Part shown: positions 1 to 8,291 of the stretch, one piece after another
Position numbering within the stretch: position 1 is the first letter of the stretch
Layout: the number at the start of each line of letters is the position of its first letter
Notes under the pieces: model-generated
What the model saw: the letters and a program-made list of their open reading frames with translations, nothing else
Told to the model about the DNA's origin: nothing
The model's database searches: none
Made by a program: the position numbers and the translations under genes
Source: Candidatus Dadabacteria bacterium
GTDB lineage: Bacteria > Desulfobacterota_D > UBA1144 > Nemesobacterales > JADFKM01
Direction: 5' to 3'
DNA: 37,510 nucleotides
Assembly (NCBI GenBank): GCA_022564935.1
Contig: JADFKM010000012.1
Coordinates: forward strand, 1-37,510

Positions 1-33
1 GTTAAACCAGATTTTGTAAGGTTTGACCGCCAT
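1..33 (-). CDS. 5' end of a divergent gene running off the left edge (possibly a branched-chain aminotransferase)
   Basis: An ATG on the minus strand at 31-33 opens a frame reading MAVKPYKIWFN up to the window edge. A good ribosome binding site, AGGAGA, lies 7 bases upstream (41-46), and a promoter lies behind it. The opening residues resemble the start of class IV branched-chain amino acid aminotransferases (IlvE), which often begin with a K-IW-x-(D/N)-G stretch. Eleven codons are too few to establish the family. That a gene starts here is fairly sure; its identity is a guess. Confidence 0.5.
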   Translation of the reverse strand, partial: MAVKPYKIWFN

Positions 34-78
34 TAAAATTTCTCCTGAATACTCGAGGGCGTCAAAATAGCCCATAGA

Positions 79-107
79 ATTTTGCTTATTTTACAGTGGG
101 TTGTCAA
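79..107 (-). promoter_or_regulatory. Promoter for the divergent left-edge gene
   Basis: On the minus strand a perfect TTGACA (102-107) is followed after 17 bases by CAAAAT (79-84), a 4/6 match to the -10 consensus. It points at the partial gene starting at position 33. It lies back to back with the promoter of the phaR-like gene. Confidence 0.5.
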
Positions 108-128
108 GTATTAATTAGGAAAAGTGCC

Positions 129-158
129 TTGACTAAGAGTGTACTAACCACATACTAT
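129..158 (+). promoter_or_regulatory. Promoter of the phaR-like gene
   Basis: TTGACT (129-134) and TACTAT (153-158) are separated by 18 bases. They lie about 30 bases upstream of the TTG start at 188 and its AAGGAG ribosome binding site (176-181). Confidence 0.5.
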
Positions 159-187
159 ATACATATGGGAAAATTAAGGAGAATATA

Positions 188-799
188 TTGCCTAAACAGA
201 TTGTTATAAAAAAGTACAGTAACAGAAGATTGTACGACACAGAACACAAAAAATATATTACTTTGGATGAGATATCCAACCTAATTCGCGACGGTAATGA
301 GATAAAGGTTATCGATTCCCAAACAGGCGATGACATTACCAAAATCATCTTGATTCAGGTGATTTGGGAAAGCGAGAAAAATAAGCAGGACATGCTGCCG
401 TCCTCATTCCTTCATATGCTCATAAAATACGGAAACAAGATTGCGAAGGAGTTTTTTGAAAACTATTTCTTTATGATGCTCCGACCCTACATGAGTTTCC
501 AGGAAAAGATGGGGGGAAATATAAAATCCTGGCCGGAAACCGGATGGTTCCCTCCCGGTTTCAACGTTCCTAATTTCCCCGGAATGCCCGATATGGAAGC
601 ACCTACGAACTCTCCGTTAAAAGAAGAGGCAAAAAACAGCTTCAATGAAACCACCGGGGAGCCTGAACCACCTAAAGAAAATGATTCGCCGCCTTTTTCA
701 GCCGTAGAAATGGATGTGCTCCGAGAGAAGATAAAGGAGCTCGAAGAAAAGTTTGAAGAGTTGAATAAACCCGAAAAAACAAGATCAAAAAAACTGTAA
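188..799 (+). CDS. phaR: PhaR-type polyhydroxyalkanoate synthesis regulator
   Basis: A 203-residue protein. Residues 3-65 match the N-terminal DNA-binding domain of PHA/PHB accumulation regulators, with the hallmark KKYSNRRLYDT and a following YITLDEI. The next 50 residues resemble the second PHB-accumulation helix region. The tail (about 115-203) is low-complexity, rich in Pro, Glu and Lys, and ends in a short predicted coiled coil. In the known family PhaR binds polymer granules and represses phasin and PHA genes; no PHA synthase lies in this window, so its target here is open. The TTG start is supported by AAGGAG six bases upstream and by the conserved MPKQIVIKKYSNRRLYD opening. An upstream ATG at 165 is out of frame. 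Confidence 0.88.
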   Translation: MPKQIVIKKYSNRRLYDTEHKKYITLDEISNLIRDGNEIKVIDSQTGDDITKIILIQVIWESEKNKQDMLPSSFLHMLIKYGNKIAKEFFENYFFMMLRPYMSFQEKMGGNIKSWPETGWFPPGFNVPNFPGMPDMEAPTNSPLKEEAKNSFNETTGEPEPPKENDSPPFSAVEMDVLREKIKELEEKFEELNKPEKTRSKKL

Positions 800-900
800 C
801 CCGCCTTCTATTTGCCTTCTACACCCGCCCTCTAAGCCAGCCTAACCCACATCGAAAACGTTTTAGGTAGAGCAAACCAACTTCTATGGGCCATACACGC

Positions 901-1545
901 TCATATGTTTAACTCGAAGGCATCAATAGAGTTGCCTGTTAAAAGAGTCCCCCTTACCTCGACTTCCTGGCTGATCAATAAATCCTGGCAATTCAGGTCA
1001 TCATCGTCCCTGCGTATAATCGTGGATGAATTAATCTGGACAATAACGTCAGTCTCATTTCTGGTTACGATTATAGTACCAACATTGATATCACAGTTAT
1101 TTTCAGTTATATCGCCAACATAAGTTATAGTTATCTCATCTTGAAACACCACTATGCCGTTTGTAAGGGACAAATTGCCCAGATCAACTTCGGCGTCGGG
1201 AAAAACGGTAATGCTTGTGATGGCAATCTGTTCCTGATTTACATCAACAAATTCCAGAACCAGAGAAATGCCGCTGAACCCCCCTTCAATCTTAAAAAAC
1301 CCGTTCACGTCAGTCGTATCGGAGAAACTGATGCCGGAATTCTCATCGGTGATCTGAACCCTTATTCCGTCGAGGTCTCTCTCAGGTGTTGTATCGGTAA
1401 TGAACCCCTGAATGACGGCCGCTAGGGAGCCGCCATTTTCTCTATCAGAGCTGAAATCTATATCACATCCGAGAATCAGCATTATTGCAGATAAAATTAA
1501 GATGCAAACCGCATTAAATGCTCTCACGGAGCCAATATCATTCAT
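901..1545 (-). CDS. Lipoprotein with a carboxypeptidase-regulatory-like beta domain
   Basis: A 214-residue protein. Residues 10-27 form a hydrophobic signal segment ending in ILGC, a plausible lipobox with the lipidated Cys near residue 27. Asp follows the Cys, which in enterobacteria means retention in the inner membrane; that rule may not apply here. Residues about 42-125 (AVIQGFITDTTPERDLDGIRV onward, with DVNGFFKIEG) look like a carboxypeptidase-regulatory or CnaB-type beta-sandwich, in which a D-x-x-G-x-F/Y turn is usual. The C-terminal third is beta-rich and unrecognised. GGAGG lies about 10 bases upstream of the ATG. It stands alone. No enzymatic role can be assigned. Confidence 0.75.
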   Translation of the reverse strand: MNDIGSVRAFNAVCILILSAIMLILGCDIDFSSDRENGGSLAAVIQGFITDTTPERDLDGIRVQITDENSGISFSDTTDVNGFFKIEGGFSGISLVLEFVDVNQEQIAITSITVFPDAEVDLGNLSLTNGIVVFQDEITITYVGDITENNCDINVGTIIVTRNETDVIVQINSSTIIRRDDDDLNCQDLLISQEVEVRGTLLTGNSIDAFELNI

Positions 1546-1681
1546 CTAACGGTTTCCTCCAAATTTGAAGTAACAAATATTTATAGGCATTAATTATATC
1601 CTTTGTGAGCTATTTTTTCACTATACTATGTATTGTGCGTTATTCTACCGACTTTAGAGATTTATTTCTCGGAGAGCGCTT

Positions 1682-2935
1682 GTGAGTTCGTTAAAAAAAG
1701 TCCTGTTCATAAATCACTCTATTCGTGACGGCGGCCCCGGAAGGAGTATGTTTTACATAATGAAATACCTGGACAGAACAAAGATCGCACCTTACGTTCT
1801 TGTCCCCAAACACGACATCTTCAGCGAGCAAATGGAAAGCCTTGGACTTCGCGGGAACGTTATTGTAGACCCCCGTTTTCCAGAAAACATCATGAGAGGG
1901 GTCTTCAGTGATAACAACGCCTCGGGCGCTGACCGAAGATTCAGGACTTCGGGCCTTAAAAAGGGCGTTTCCATTTTTTTGAACGTCCTCGGACTTCTGT
2001 CCTTGATACTTACCTCGCCGTTTCTCCTCAGAGGCAGGAGAGTAGACGTCATATACTGCAACGGCACACTGGCCAAAATCACCGGCGCCTTGATAGGGCT
2101 CCTGAACCGGCGCCCCGTAATCTGGCATGTGCGCAATATACAGCAAACGGCGGCAATGAAGCTCACGATGCGGGCCCTCAGCAGGTTACGCGTTGTCCGG
2201 CGGATTATATGCGTCTCGGAAGCGGCGGCAATGCAGTTTAGCTTCGTAAGGGACAAAGTCAGGGTAATCAACAACGGAGTCGATACAGAGGAATTTAGCC
2301 CCGGCGCCATAAAGGGGGAGCTAAGAGATCGGTATAAATTCACAAAGAACACTATCGTTGTGGGCAGTGTGGGGAGGATCGTTCCCAGAAAGGGCTACGA
2401 GTTCCTAATTTCAGCCGCGTTAGAGGTGAAAAAACAACTGACCGAGAGCGAGCAAAAGAGAGTGAAATTTGTGATAGTGGGCGATACACCGCATTTTTTC
2501 CGCCTCAATCACCTGGACTATTTAAAAGAGCTAGTTAAGAAATACGGTCTCGACGACGTGGTTATTTTTACCGGATACAAGAGCGATGTCAGGCCTTATT
2601 TAAAGGACTTCGATATTTTTGTAATCCCCTCGAACTACCCCGACCCTTTTCCAAGGGTCGTCATCGAAGCGATGGCATTTAGTCTTCCTGTAATAGGGTT
2701 TAAGCAGGGTGGGATAACCGAAGCTGTGGAAGGCGGAATAACAGGTTTCCTTCTCAATTCCGAGGGCTCAGAAAAGATGGGAGAATCAATTATGGAGCTC
2801 ATCGGAAACCCCAAGCGCAGGAAGGCCATGGGTAAGGCGGGAAGGCTCAGGGTGGAGGCGCGCTTTCAGGCGAGCATTATCACCACTAAAATTCAGGATG
2901 AAATCCTGGATGTGCTTGGGGACCGCTCTGCGTAG
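1682..2935 (+). CDS. GT4-family glycosyltransferase
   Basis: A 417-residue GT-B fold enzyme. The N-terminal domain opens with KKVLFINHSIRDGGPGRSM, the usual glycine-rich acceptor-side loop. A linker NGVDTEEFSPG is followed by VVGSVGRIVPRKGYE, the start of the nucleotide-sugar-binding Rossmann domain. Further on are FVIVGDTP and the C-terminal signature FPRVVIEAMA...GGITEAVEGG, which carries the E-x7-E-type motif. Members transfer a sugar from an NDP-sugar or phospho-donor during synthesis of surface polysaccharide or glycolipid; the substrate cannot be read here. The start is GTG with a GGAGAG-like site upstream. It is monocistronic, with no other polysaccharide genes nearby. Confidence 0.9.
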   Translation: MSSLKKVLFINHSIRDGGPGRSMFYIMKYLDRTKIAPYVLVPKHDIFSEQMESLGLRGNVIVDPRFPENIMRGVFSDNNASGADRRFRTSGLKKGVSIFLNVLGLLSLILTSPFLLRGRRVDVIYCNGTLAKITGALIGLLNRRPVIWHVRNIQQTAAMKLTMRALSRLRVVRRIICVSEAAAMQFSFVRDKVRVINNGVDTEEFSPGAIKGELRDRYKFTKNTIVVGSVGRIVPRKGYEFLISAALEVKKQLTESEQKRVKFVIVGDTPHFFRLNHLDYLKELVKKYGLDDVVIFTGYKSDVRPYLKDFDIFVIPSNYPDPFPRVVIEAMAFSLPVIGFKQGGITEAVEGGITGFLLNSEGSEKMGESIMELIGNPKRRKAMGKAGRLRVEARFQASIITTKIQDEILDVLGDRSA

Positions 2936-2989
2936 AAAAAACATCCCAGGACACAGTAAAAAGGCAGGCTCTGACGGCATGCCCCGGAA

Positions 2990-3235
2990 TTACTCTCCTC
3001 CGTAAAGCTTCCTTCTAAACTCCAGATATTTCTCGTCCATCCCTAAAGAGCTGCATATCTCATGCTCCGGCCCGGTGTACTCACCCTCATCGAGATGCGT
3101 GCTGGTTGCTCCACCGTCGTAGGCGCAGAGAGTCAACATCCTGTCGCTTTCATAACCCCTGTCTTCGAGCAGATAGTCCTTAAGGTGTATCTGCTTAAAA
3201 CAGTGGCTGCCCTTTACAATATGCCTGCTGTCCAT
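2990..3235 (-). CDS. Small conserved-looking protein of unknown function, downstream of der
   Basis: An 81-residue, acidic, soluble protein rich in Tyr, Glu and Gly, with two Cys in the N-terminal half and one in ICSSLGM. It has no signal peptide or membrane segment. GGGAG sits just upstream of the ATG, and the start lies only 30 bases after the der stop, so it is probably the last gene of the der transcript. I do not recognise a family. The plus-strand frame over the same bases has no comparable ribosome binding site. Confidence 0.6.
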   Translation of the reverse strand: MDSRHIVKGSHCFKQIHLKDYLLEDRGYESDRMLTLCAYDGGATSTHLDEGEYTGPEHEICSSLGMDEKYLEFRRKLYGGE

Positions 3236-3265
3236 ATGCTCCCATTTCCCTGCAGGAAATAAGTC

Positions 3266-4621
3266 CTACTCCTTCCTTTTTGTCCTGAAAATCAGCTTCA
3301 TCGGCGTTCCCTCGAAATCAAACTCATCTCTAAGACGATTTTCAATAAAGCGCTTGTAGCCCTCGCCTATGCCTTTTGACGTGTTGGTGAAGATAACAAA
3401 GGTCGGGGGTCTGGCTCTGGGCTGTGTTACGTAGTAAAACTTCACCTCCTTCCCCCTGTAGAGCGGCGGTGGGTTTGTGCCTACAATGCCCTCCAGGAAG
3501 TTGTTGAGTGTTTTAGTGGGAAGTCTTCGCGAATAACTCGAATAGAGCCGGTCTACAACTTCAAAGAGCTTGTTCACCCTTTTCCCCGTAAGGGAGGATA
3601 CAGAAATTACAGGACAGTAGTCTATCGCTTTTAGATTGTCGCGGGTTATTTCCTCAATCCCGGTGGTCTGAGCAACATCTCTCGGCACGAGGTCCCACTT
3701 ATTGAGGACAATTGCCGAAGCCTTGCCCTTCTTCTCAATAAGATCGGCGAGGCGGGCGTCCTGATGGGTGGGGCCTTCCGGGGCATCAATAATAAGAAGC
3801 ACAACATCAGAGCGCTCCACAGCCCTTATAGCCCTGAGCACGCTGTGTTTCTCCACCGAGAAGTTGATTTTAGATCTCCTTCTTATTCCGGCAGTGTCCA
3901 CAAGCAGGTATTTCTTGCCGTCTTTCTCTATCAGGGAATCTATGGAATCCCTGGTCGTCCCTGGCTCCGGACTGGTAAGCAGCCTCTCCTCACCAAGGAT
4001 CTTGTTAATCAGTGTTGATTTGCCAACATTCGGCTTCCCGATAACGGCCACTCTCACCGCGTCATCATCGCTCTTTTCCCCAAGGGCAGGAGCGCCCGGC
4101 ATGCTCTGCACTACGGCGTCGAGCATTTCGTACATATTGCGTCCCTCAATGGCGGATACATTGTGAAAACTGTCCACGCCGAGGGAGTGAAACTCATACT
4201 CTCTCGTTTCGTGGTTTTCGTGATCGACCTTATTAAGCAAGTAAAGAACGGGTTTGGAGCACTTCCGTAAAACGTCATGAACTTCCCTGTCCTGAGGCAT
4301 TACCCCCGTGGTCGAGTCCATGACAAAAAGTATTACATCGGCCTCCTCGATGGCGATTTGGACATGTGACTTGATGATAGATAGGTAGGAATCGTCGGTG
4401 CCCGGGTCGAATCCCCCGGTATCCACGAGGGAGAACTCGACGCCCTCCCACTCTGTGTCAGCATAGTTCCTATCCCTGGTCACACCCGGAATGTCCTCGA
4501 CGATGGCCTTCCTCCACCCGACTATCTTGTTAAAGAGGGTGGATTTGCCCACGTTCGGTCTTCCGACAATGGCGACAATGGGCTTATGTTTACCCCTCTC
4601 AAGCCGCTGTGAAGTATTCAT
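3266..4621 (-). CDS. der: Ribosome biogenesis GTPase Der (EngA)
   Basis: A 451-residue protein with the diagnostic tandem GTPase layout. Domain 1 has the P-loop GRPNVGKS near residues 20-27, switch GVTRD, DTGG and NKVD. Domain 2 has GKPNVGKS, PGTTRDS, DTAG and NKWD. A C-terminal KH-like domain (about 360-451) ends in the basic stretch MKLIFRTKRKE. Der acts in maturation of the large ribosomal subunit. The first ten residues extend beyond the usual family start, but there is no better start. An extended -10 promoter lies about 80 bases upstream, and a small unknown gene follows 30 bases downstream. Confidence 0.97.
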   Translation of the reverse strand: MNTSQRLERGKHKPIVAIVGRPNVGKSTLFNKIVGWRKAIVEDIPGVTRDRNYADTEWEGVEFSLVDTGGFDPGTDDSYLSIIKSHVQIAIEEADVILFVMDSTTGVMPQDREVHDVLRKCSKPVLYLLNKVDHENHETREYEFHSLGVDSFHNVSAIEGRNMYEMLDAVVQSMPGAPALGEKSDDDAVRVAVIGKPNVGKSTLINKILGEERLLTSPEPGTTRDSIDSLIEKDGKKYLLVDTAGIRRRSKINFSVEKHSVLRAIRAVERSDVVLLIIDAPEGPTHQDARLADLIEKKGKASAIVLNKWDLVPRDVAQTTGIEEITRDNLKAIDYCPVISVSSLTGKRVNKLFEVVDRLYSSYSRRLPTKTLNNFLEGIVGTNPPPLYRGKEVKFYYVTQPRARPPTFVIFTNTSKGIGEGYKRFIENRLRDEFDFEGTPMKLIFRTKRKE

Positions 4622-4697
4622 CGGTCTATAATTGTTATAATTGCTGTGCTTGTTATGTTAGGGATCTTAAACAGGCAAAGTTCAATAAAACAAAAAT

Positions 4698-4706
4698 ATT
4701 ATAGCA
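4698..4706 (-). promoter_or_regulatory. Extended -10 promoter for der
   Basis: On the minus strand TGC precedes a perfect TATAAT (4698-4703), giving the TGn extended -10 form. No good -35 box lies at 17 bases, which is usual for extended -10 promoters. It lies in the 121-base gap between the Fe-S protein gene and der. Confidence 0.5.
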
Positions 4707-4742
4707 CAGTCGTTCAAATTCAAAACTGCCGCTTGACGAAGG

Positions 4743-5489
4743 TCATTTCCCCAAACCGGTATACCTTCTGTAGCTTTGGAGAGCAAATCCCTGGTGATGG
4801 GTAAGCTGCTGCTCGCCGTATTGATGCTCCGCCCCGTATGGGCACGCCCGCCTAGAGGCGCAGCTTGAGCCGCAATCTTCGCTGTTGTGACGGTAGTCCA
4901 AGCACGCACGGTAATCCCATCCCTCATGCGAGATCGTTTTGGCGGGGCACGCATCAATGCAGGGCTTCGAACATGAGGGGCAGGGGTCGAAATCATCCAG
5001 GGGGGCGTCATACACATCTAATTCAGTGTCAGTGAGTATCGCCCCCCTTAACGATATCCAGGGGCCGTAAACCGGGTTTATCAGCACACCGAGCAGGCTC
5101 GGAACCCCGACGCCGCCCAATGCGCCAAGCTTTACGAAGTCAAGGGCCATGTACGAGGGGCCGAAAGGAAAAACCGTCTCGAACTCTACGCCGCTGCTGT
5201 AGAGAAGCTCGCCTACCTTCTTGAACTGAAGAACGGTATAGTCATCTATTATGTCCTCGGTCGAACCGTAGAATTCCGGGTTGTCTTTTATAAAATCATT
5301 TAAAACAGCCCAGAACCCCTTGCCCGCAAACCCAGCAAGTAACACAGTCCGGGCGTTTTTTGTGATGCGTCCCGTTCTTCTTTCAGGCGGCACCTCGGCG
5401 TCATACCGGGAGGCATTTATCCTTCGTATGATGTTAAACCCGGCCCTTCCTAAGATAAGCTCCACCGAGCTGGAGATTTCTGCCGCCAT
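4743..5489 (-). CDS. Ferredoxin-domain Fe-S protein (QueG-like C-terminal half)
   Basis: A 248-residue protein. The C-terminal half has two 4Fe-4S cysteine clusters: CPSCSKPCIDACP (about 168-180) and a second set in CLDYRHNSEDCGSSCASRRACPYG. This is the arrangement seen in epoxyqueuosine reductase (QueG) and reductive dehalogenase-like ferredoxin modules. QueG is usually 300-380 residues with a cobalamin-binding catalytic domain. Here the N-terminal 150 residues are short, although AILTDTELDVYDAP resembles the QueG segment just before the clusters. It is best called a QueG-related electron-transfer protein of unknown substrate. It has no operon partner apart from der downstream, which has its own promoter. 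Confidence 0.7.
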   Translation of the reverse strand: MAAEISSSVELILGRAGFNIIRRINASRYDAEVPPERRTGRITKNARTVLLAGFAGKGFWAVLNDFIKDNPEFYGSTEDIIDDYTVLQFKKVGELLYSSGVEFETVFPFGPSYMALDFVKLGALGGVGVPSLLGVLINPVYGPWISLRGAILTDTELDVYDAPLDDFDPCPSCSKPCIDACPAKTISHEGWDYRACLDYRHNSEDCGSSCASRRACPYGAEHQYGEQQLTHHQGFALQSYRRYTGLGK

Positions 5490-5591
5490 TTGTATATACT
5501 ACAGAAACCGGCGCCTTTTATCATCTGGGCTTAGCGCAATTAATAAACGCATAAAACAACATAACTGAAACCCCTAGCTTAACGGAAACAG

Positions 5592-6029
5592 ATGATAGTA
5601 AACCTACTGGATGACAATGCATACTTCGACAGAGCTGAGCGCAGTGGTTTTGAAAACAACGTCAAAACCATACTCCGGGAATTAAAGCTCTCGGATACAA
5701 CAGAGCTGTGCGTGACTTTCATTGACGATAAATATATGCGCAAGCTAAACAAACAGTACCGCGGGCTGAATAAAACCACCGATGTCCTTTCCTTTCCACA
5801 GTCCGGACCGGACCCCGATGTATTGGGGGACATAGCAATTTCAGTGGACACCGCCGGGAGAAACGCCCGGAGATACGGGGTTACGCTCACCGAGGAAATA
5901 TTGACGCTTATAGTGCACGGCACGCTGCATCTTCTGGGGTACGACCACGAAAAAAAGTCCAAAAGAGAGCTGATGAGGGGCAAGGAGAAAGAGCTGATGT
6001 CTACGCTCGAACCGAAGTCTGCTCGTTGA
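5592..6029 (+). CDS. ybeY: Endoribonuclease YbeY (rRNA maturation factor)
   Basis: A 145-residue protein with the family zinc motif H-GTLH-LLGYDH near residues 109-119, preceded by the conserved TTDVLSFP and LGDIAIS. YbeY is a single-strand-specific metal-dependent endoribonuclease that takes part in 16S rRNA 3'-end processing and ribosome quality control. Full length for the family. Its last 29 bases overlap the 3' end of scpB on the opposite strand, so the two genes converge with no terminator between them. Confidence 0.95.
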   Translation: MIVNLLDDNAYFDRAERSGFENNVKTILRELKLSDTTELCVTFIDDKYMRKLNKQYRGLNKTTDVLSFPQSGPDPDVLGDIAISVDTAGRNARRYGVTLTEEILTLIVHGTLHLLGYDHEKKSKRELMRGKEKELMSTLEPKSAR

Positions 6030-6564
6030 GAGTGCTGTCAATCCCGTCAATCTCTTTTAACGTGGGCAGGTCATCGAGGCTCTTGAGACTGAACGTTTCA
6101 AGGAATTTATCCGTTATGGCGTAGAGAAAGGGCCTTCCGAGAACTTCTTTCCGCCCCTTTATTTCAATCAGCTCCTTGTCAAGGAGAATCCCCACGACCC
6201 CTGAGGAGTCAACGCCCCTTATGCGGTCGATCTCAACCCTGGTTATGGGGTGTCTGTATGCGATTATTGCCAGGACTTCGAGTGCGGCGCGACTGAGCTT
6301 GTAGGGCTTTAACTGCTTGTATTTGAGAATAACGTCGCTGTATTCATTGCGGGTTCTGAGCTGGTAGCCGCCTGCCACCTCATGCAGCATGAATCCCCGC
6401 TCGAGCTCCCTCCACTCCACGACAAGCTCAGCCAGGCATTGTCGGATCTCTGATTTTTTGCTGTCCGGAAACAACTTGTAAAATGTCTCTACCGGTACCG
6501 GTTTCTCAGAGATGAATAGAACGCACTCAATGGATTTTTTAATATTTATTATTTCCATATTCAA
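6001..6564 (-). CDS. scpB: Segregation and condensation protein ScpB
   Basis: A 187-residue protein with the two winged-helix domains of the ScpB/kleisin-associated family. Typical motifs are IKKSIECVLFISEKPV at the start, YQLRTR, then SRAALEVLAIIAYRHPITRVEIDRIRGVDSSG and GRPFLYAITDKFLETF. ScpB dimers bind the kleisin ScpA and stabilise the Smc condensin complex. The start overlaps the scpA stop by four bases, implying translational coupling. No smc gene is in the window. Confidence 0.95.
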   Translation of the reverse strand: MNMEIINIKKSIECVLFISEKPVPVETFYKLFPDSKKSEIRQCLAELVVEWRELERGFMLHEVAGGYQLRTRNEYSDVILKYKQLKPYKLSRAALEVLAIIAYRHPITRVEIDRIRGVDSSGVVGILLDKELIEIKGRKEVLGRPFLYAITDKFLETFSLKSLDDLPTLKEIDGIDSTLNEQTSVRA

Positions 6565-7301
6565 ACCGCGCCGTTATATGATAACTCAATTTCAGAGAAC
6601 GGGCTGTCTTGAACTACGCTTATGACCGTCTTTTTCACCAGCTCGAGTATTGCCAAGAAAGTGACGATTATAGTTAACCTCGTGGAGCCGGGGCTGAACA
6701 AGTCCTTGAAAATCACTCTCTTTCCCCTCTGAAGCCGTCGGGTGATTTCATCAATCTTCTCTTCCAGTGTCACGAGCTCAAGCTCAAACTGGATACCGCT
6801 ATGTTGATGCAGTTTCGCTCTTTGCAGCACCTCGCGCATAGCGCCGATCAACAACCAGACGTCCCCCTTGGCCACCTGTTTATTTATGCCGTTCATAAGA
6901 GAGGGGTCTTCCCAGTCCCTTACGAATACGTCTCTTCCAACCATTTCCCTATTACTCAAATCGGTAGAGGCATCTTTAAAGCGCTGGTACTCGAGCAGCA
7001 TTCTAACAAGCTCCTCCCTCGGGTCTTCGACCTCCTGCGTTTTATCCTCCAATATCTCCTGTGGTACCAGCATCCTGGATTTAATCAGCCCCAGCTCCGA
7101 GGCGATAACCAAATACTCTCCAACTACTTCCAGGTTAAGCACACGCATCATATCGAGGTAATCGCAGTACTGCTCTGTAATAAGCGCAATCGGGATGTCG
7201 TATATATCTACCTCGTTTTTCTTAATAAGGTGAAGCAGCAGATCGAGCGGGCCTTCGAAAGCCTCGATCTTTACAAGACACGGGTTAGTGTGTGAGTCCA
7301 A
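6561..7301 (-). CDS. scpA: Segregation and condensation protein ScpA (kleisin)
   Basis: The conserved kleisin start is CLVKIEAFEGPLDLLLHLI, followed by EVDIYDIPIALITEQYCDYL and the C-terminal winged helix ending in SFSEIELSYNGAV-like residues. ScpA bridges Smc heads and binds ScpB. I chose the TTG at 7299-7301, which overlaps the trpS end by 17 bases and has AGGAGG (7314-7319) upstream at a rather long 12-base spacing. The frame stays open to 7367, but the extra residues (PRELSAPQRSRGKPCRR) lie inside trpS and look like a shadow. The order trpS-scpA-scpB is common in bacteria. Confidence 0.93.
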   Translation of the reverse strand: MDSHTNPCLVKIEAFEGPLDLLLHLIKKNEVDIYDIPIALITEQYCDYLDMMRVLNLEVVGEYLVIASELGLIKSRMLVPQEILEDKTQEVEDPREELVRMLLEYQRFKDASTDLSNREMVGRDVFVRDWEDPSLMNGINKQVAKGDVWLLIGAMREVLQRAKLHQHSGIQFELELVTLEEKIDEITRRLQRGKRVIFKDLFSPGSTRLTIIVTFLAILELVKKTVISVVQDSPFSEIELSYNGAV

Positions 7302-8271
7302 GTTTAGACCTAACCTCCTGCATGGTTTCCCCCGCGACCTCTGCGGCGCGCTTAGTTCCCTCGGCAATTACGTCCTCAAGATAGTCCTTGCTCCGTATGA
7401 GCTCCTCCCTCTTTTCCCTTATAGGCGCAAGGGCCTCAAGCAGCTTCGGCAGCAGGAGCTTCTTGCAGTCGACGCAGCCGATTCCGGCCCTGCGGCACTC
7501 TGTATTGACCATTTCGATATCCCCGGGGGCGCTGTAGAGCTTGTGAAGGTAATAAATGCCGCAAATATCGGGATTCCCCGGGTCGGTTCGCCTGAGGCGC
7601 TGCGGGTCGGTATACATGGGCATAATCTTCTTCGTAATCTCTTCGGGCGTGTCGCTCAGAAAAATGGCGTTTTCATAGCTCTTGCTCATCTTCCTTCCGT
7701 CGGTGCCCAGAATCTTGGGCGCCTTAGTGAGCATGGGCTGCGGCTCGGGGAAGGTCTCGCCGTAAAAGTTGTTGAATCGTCTCACGATCTTTCTTGTGAG
7801 CTCGATATGCGGCACCTGGTCTTCGCCGACCGGCACGTAGTCGGCCTTGTACATGATGATGTCGGCCGTCTGGAGCAGGGGATAGCCCAGAAAGCCGTAT
7901 GTAGAGAGGTCCCTGTTCTTGAGCGCCTCCCTCATCTCTTTGTAGGAGGGAACGCGCTCAAGCCAGCTCAGCGGAGTTATCATTGCGAGAAGCAGCGTTA
8001 GCTCGGAATGCTCCTTGACCCTCGACTGCTGGAATATGACGGACTTCTCCGGGTCGATCCCGCACGCTATCCAGTCTGCGACCATCTCATAAATCGACTC
8101 TTTTATTTGTGAGGGGTCGGCATAATTCGTTGTAAGGGCGTGCCAATCCGCTATGAAGTAAAAACACTCATGCCGTGTTTGAAGCTCTTTCCAGCTGCTC
8201 AAGGCGCCCTCAAGGTGCCCGATATGCAGCCTCCCCGTCGGACGCATGCCGCTTAAAACCCTCGAGCTCAA
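7285..8271 (-). CDS. trpS: Tryptophanyl-tRNA synthetase
   Basis: A class I aminoacyl-tRNA synthetase charging tRNA-Trp. RVLSGMRPTGRLHIGHLEGAL carries the HIGH motif, GRKMSKSYENAI the KMSKS motif, and YPLLQTADIIMYKAD and GEDQVPHIELTR are typical TrpS segments. I place the start at TTG 8269-8271, giving 328 residues, the normal size, with GGGAGG 11 bases upstream. A frame open to 8343 adds residues that lie inside the upstream protease gene. The gene is packed between the S2P protease gene and scpA. Confidence 0.95.
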   Translation of the reverse strand: MSSRVLSGMRPTGRLHIGHLEGALSSWKELQTRHECFYFIADWHALTTNYADPSQIKESIYEMVADWIACGIDPEKSVIFQQSRVKEHSELTLLLAMITPLSWLERVPSYKEMREALKNRDLSTYGFLGYPLLQTADIIMYKADYVPVGEDQVPHIELTRKIVRRFNNFYGETFPEPQPMLTKAPKILGTDGRKMSKSYENAIFLSDTPEEITKKIMPMYTDPQRLRRTDPGNPDICGIYYLHKLYSAPGDIEMVNTECRRAGIGCVDCKKLLLPKLLEALAPIREKREELIRSKDYLEDVIAEGTKRAAEVAGETMQEVRSKLGLTH

Positions 8272-8291
8272 TGAAGTAGAGACCTCCCGAA

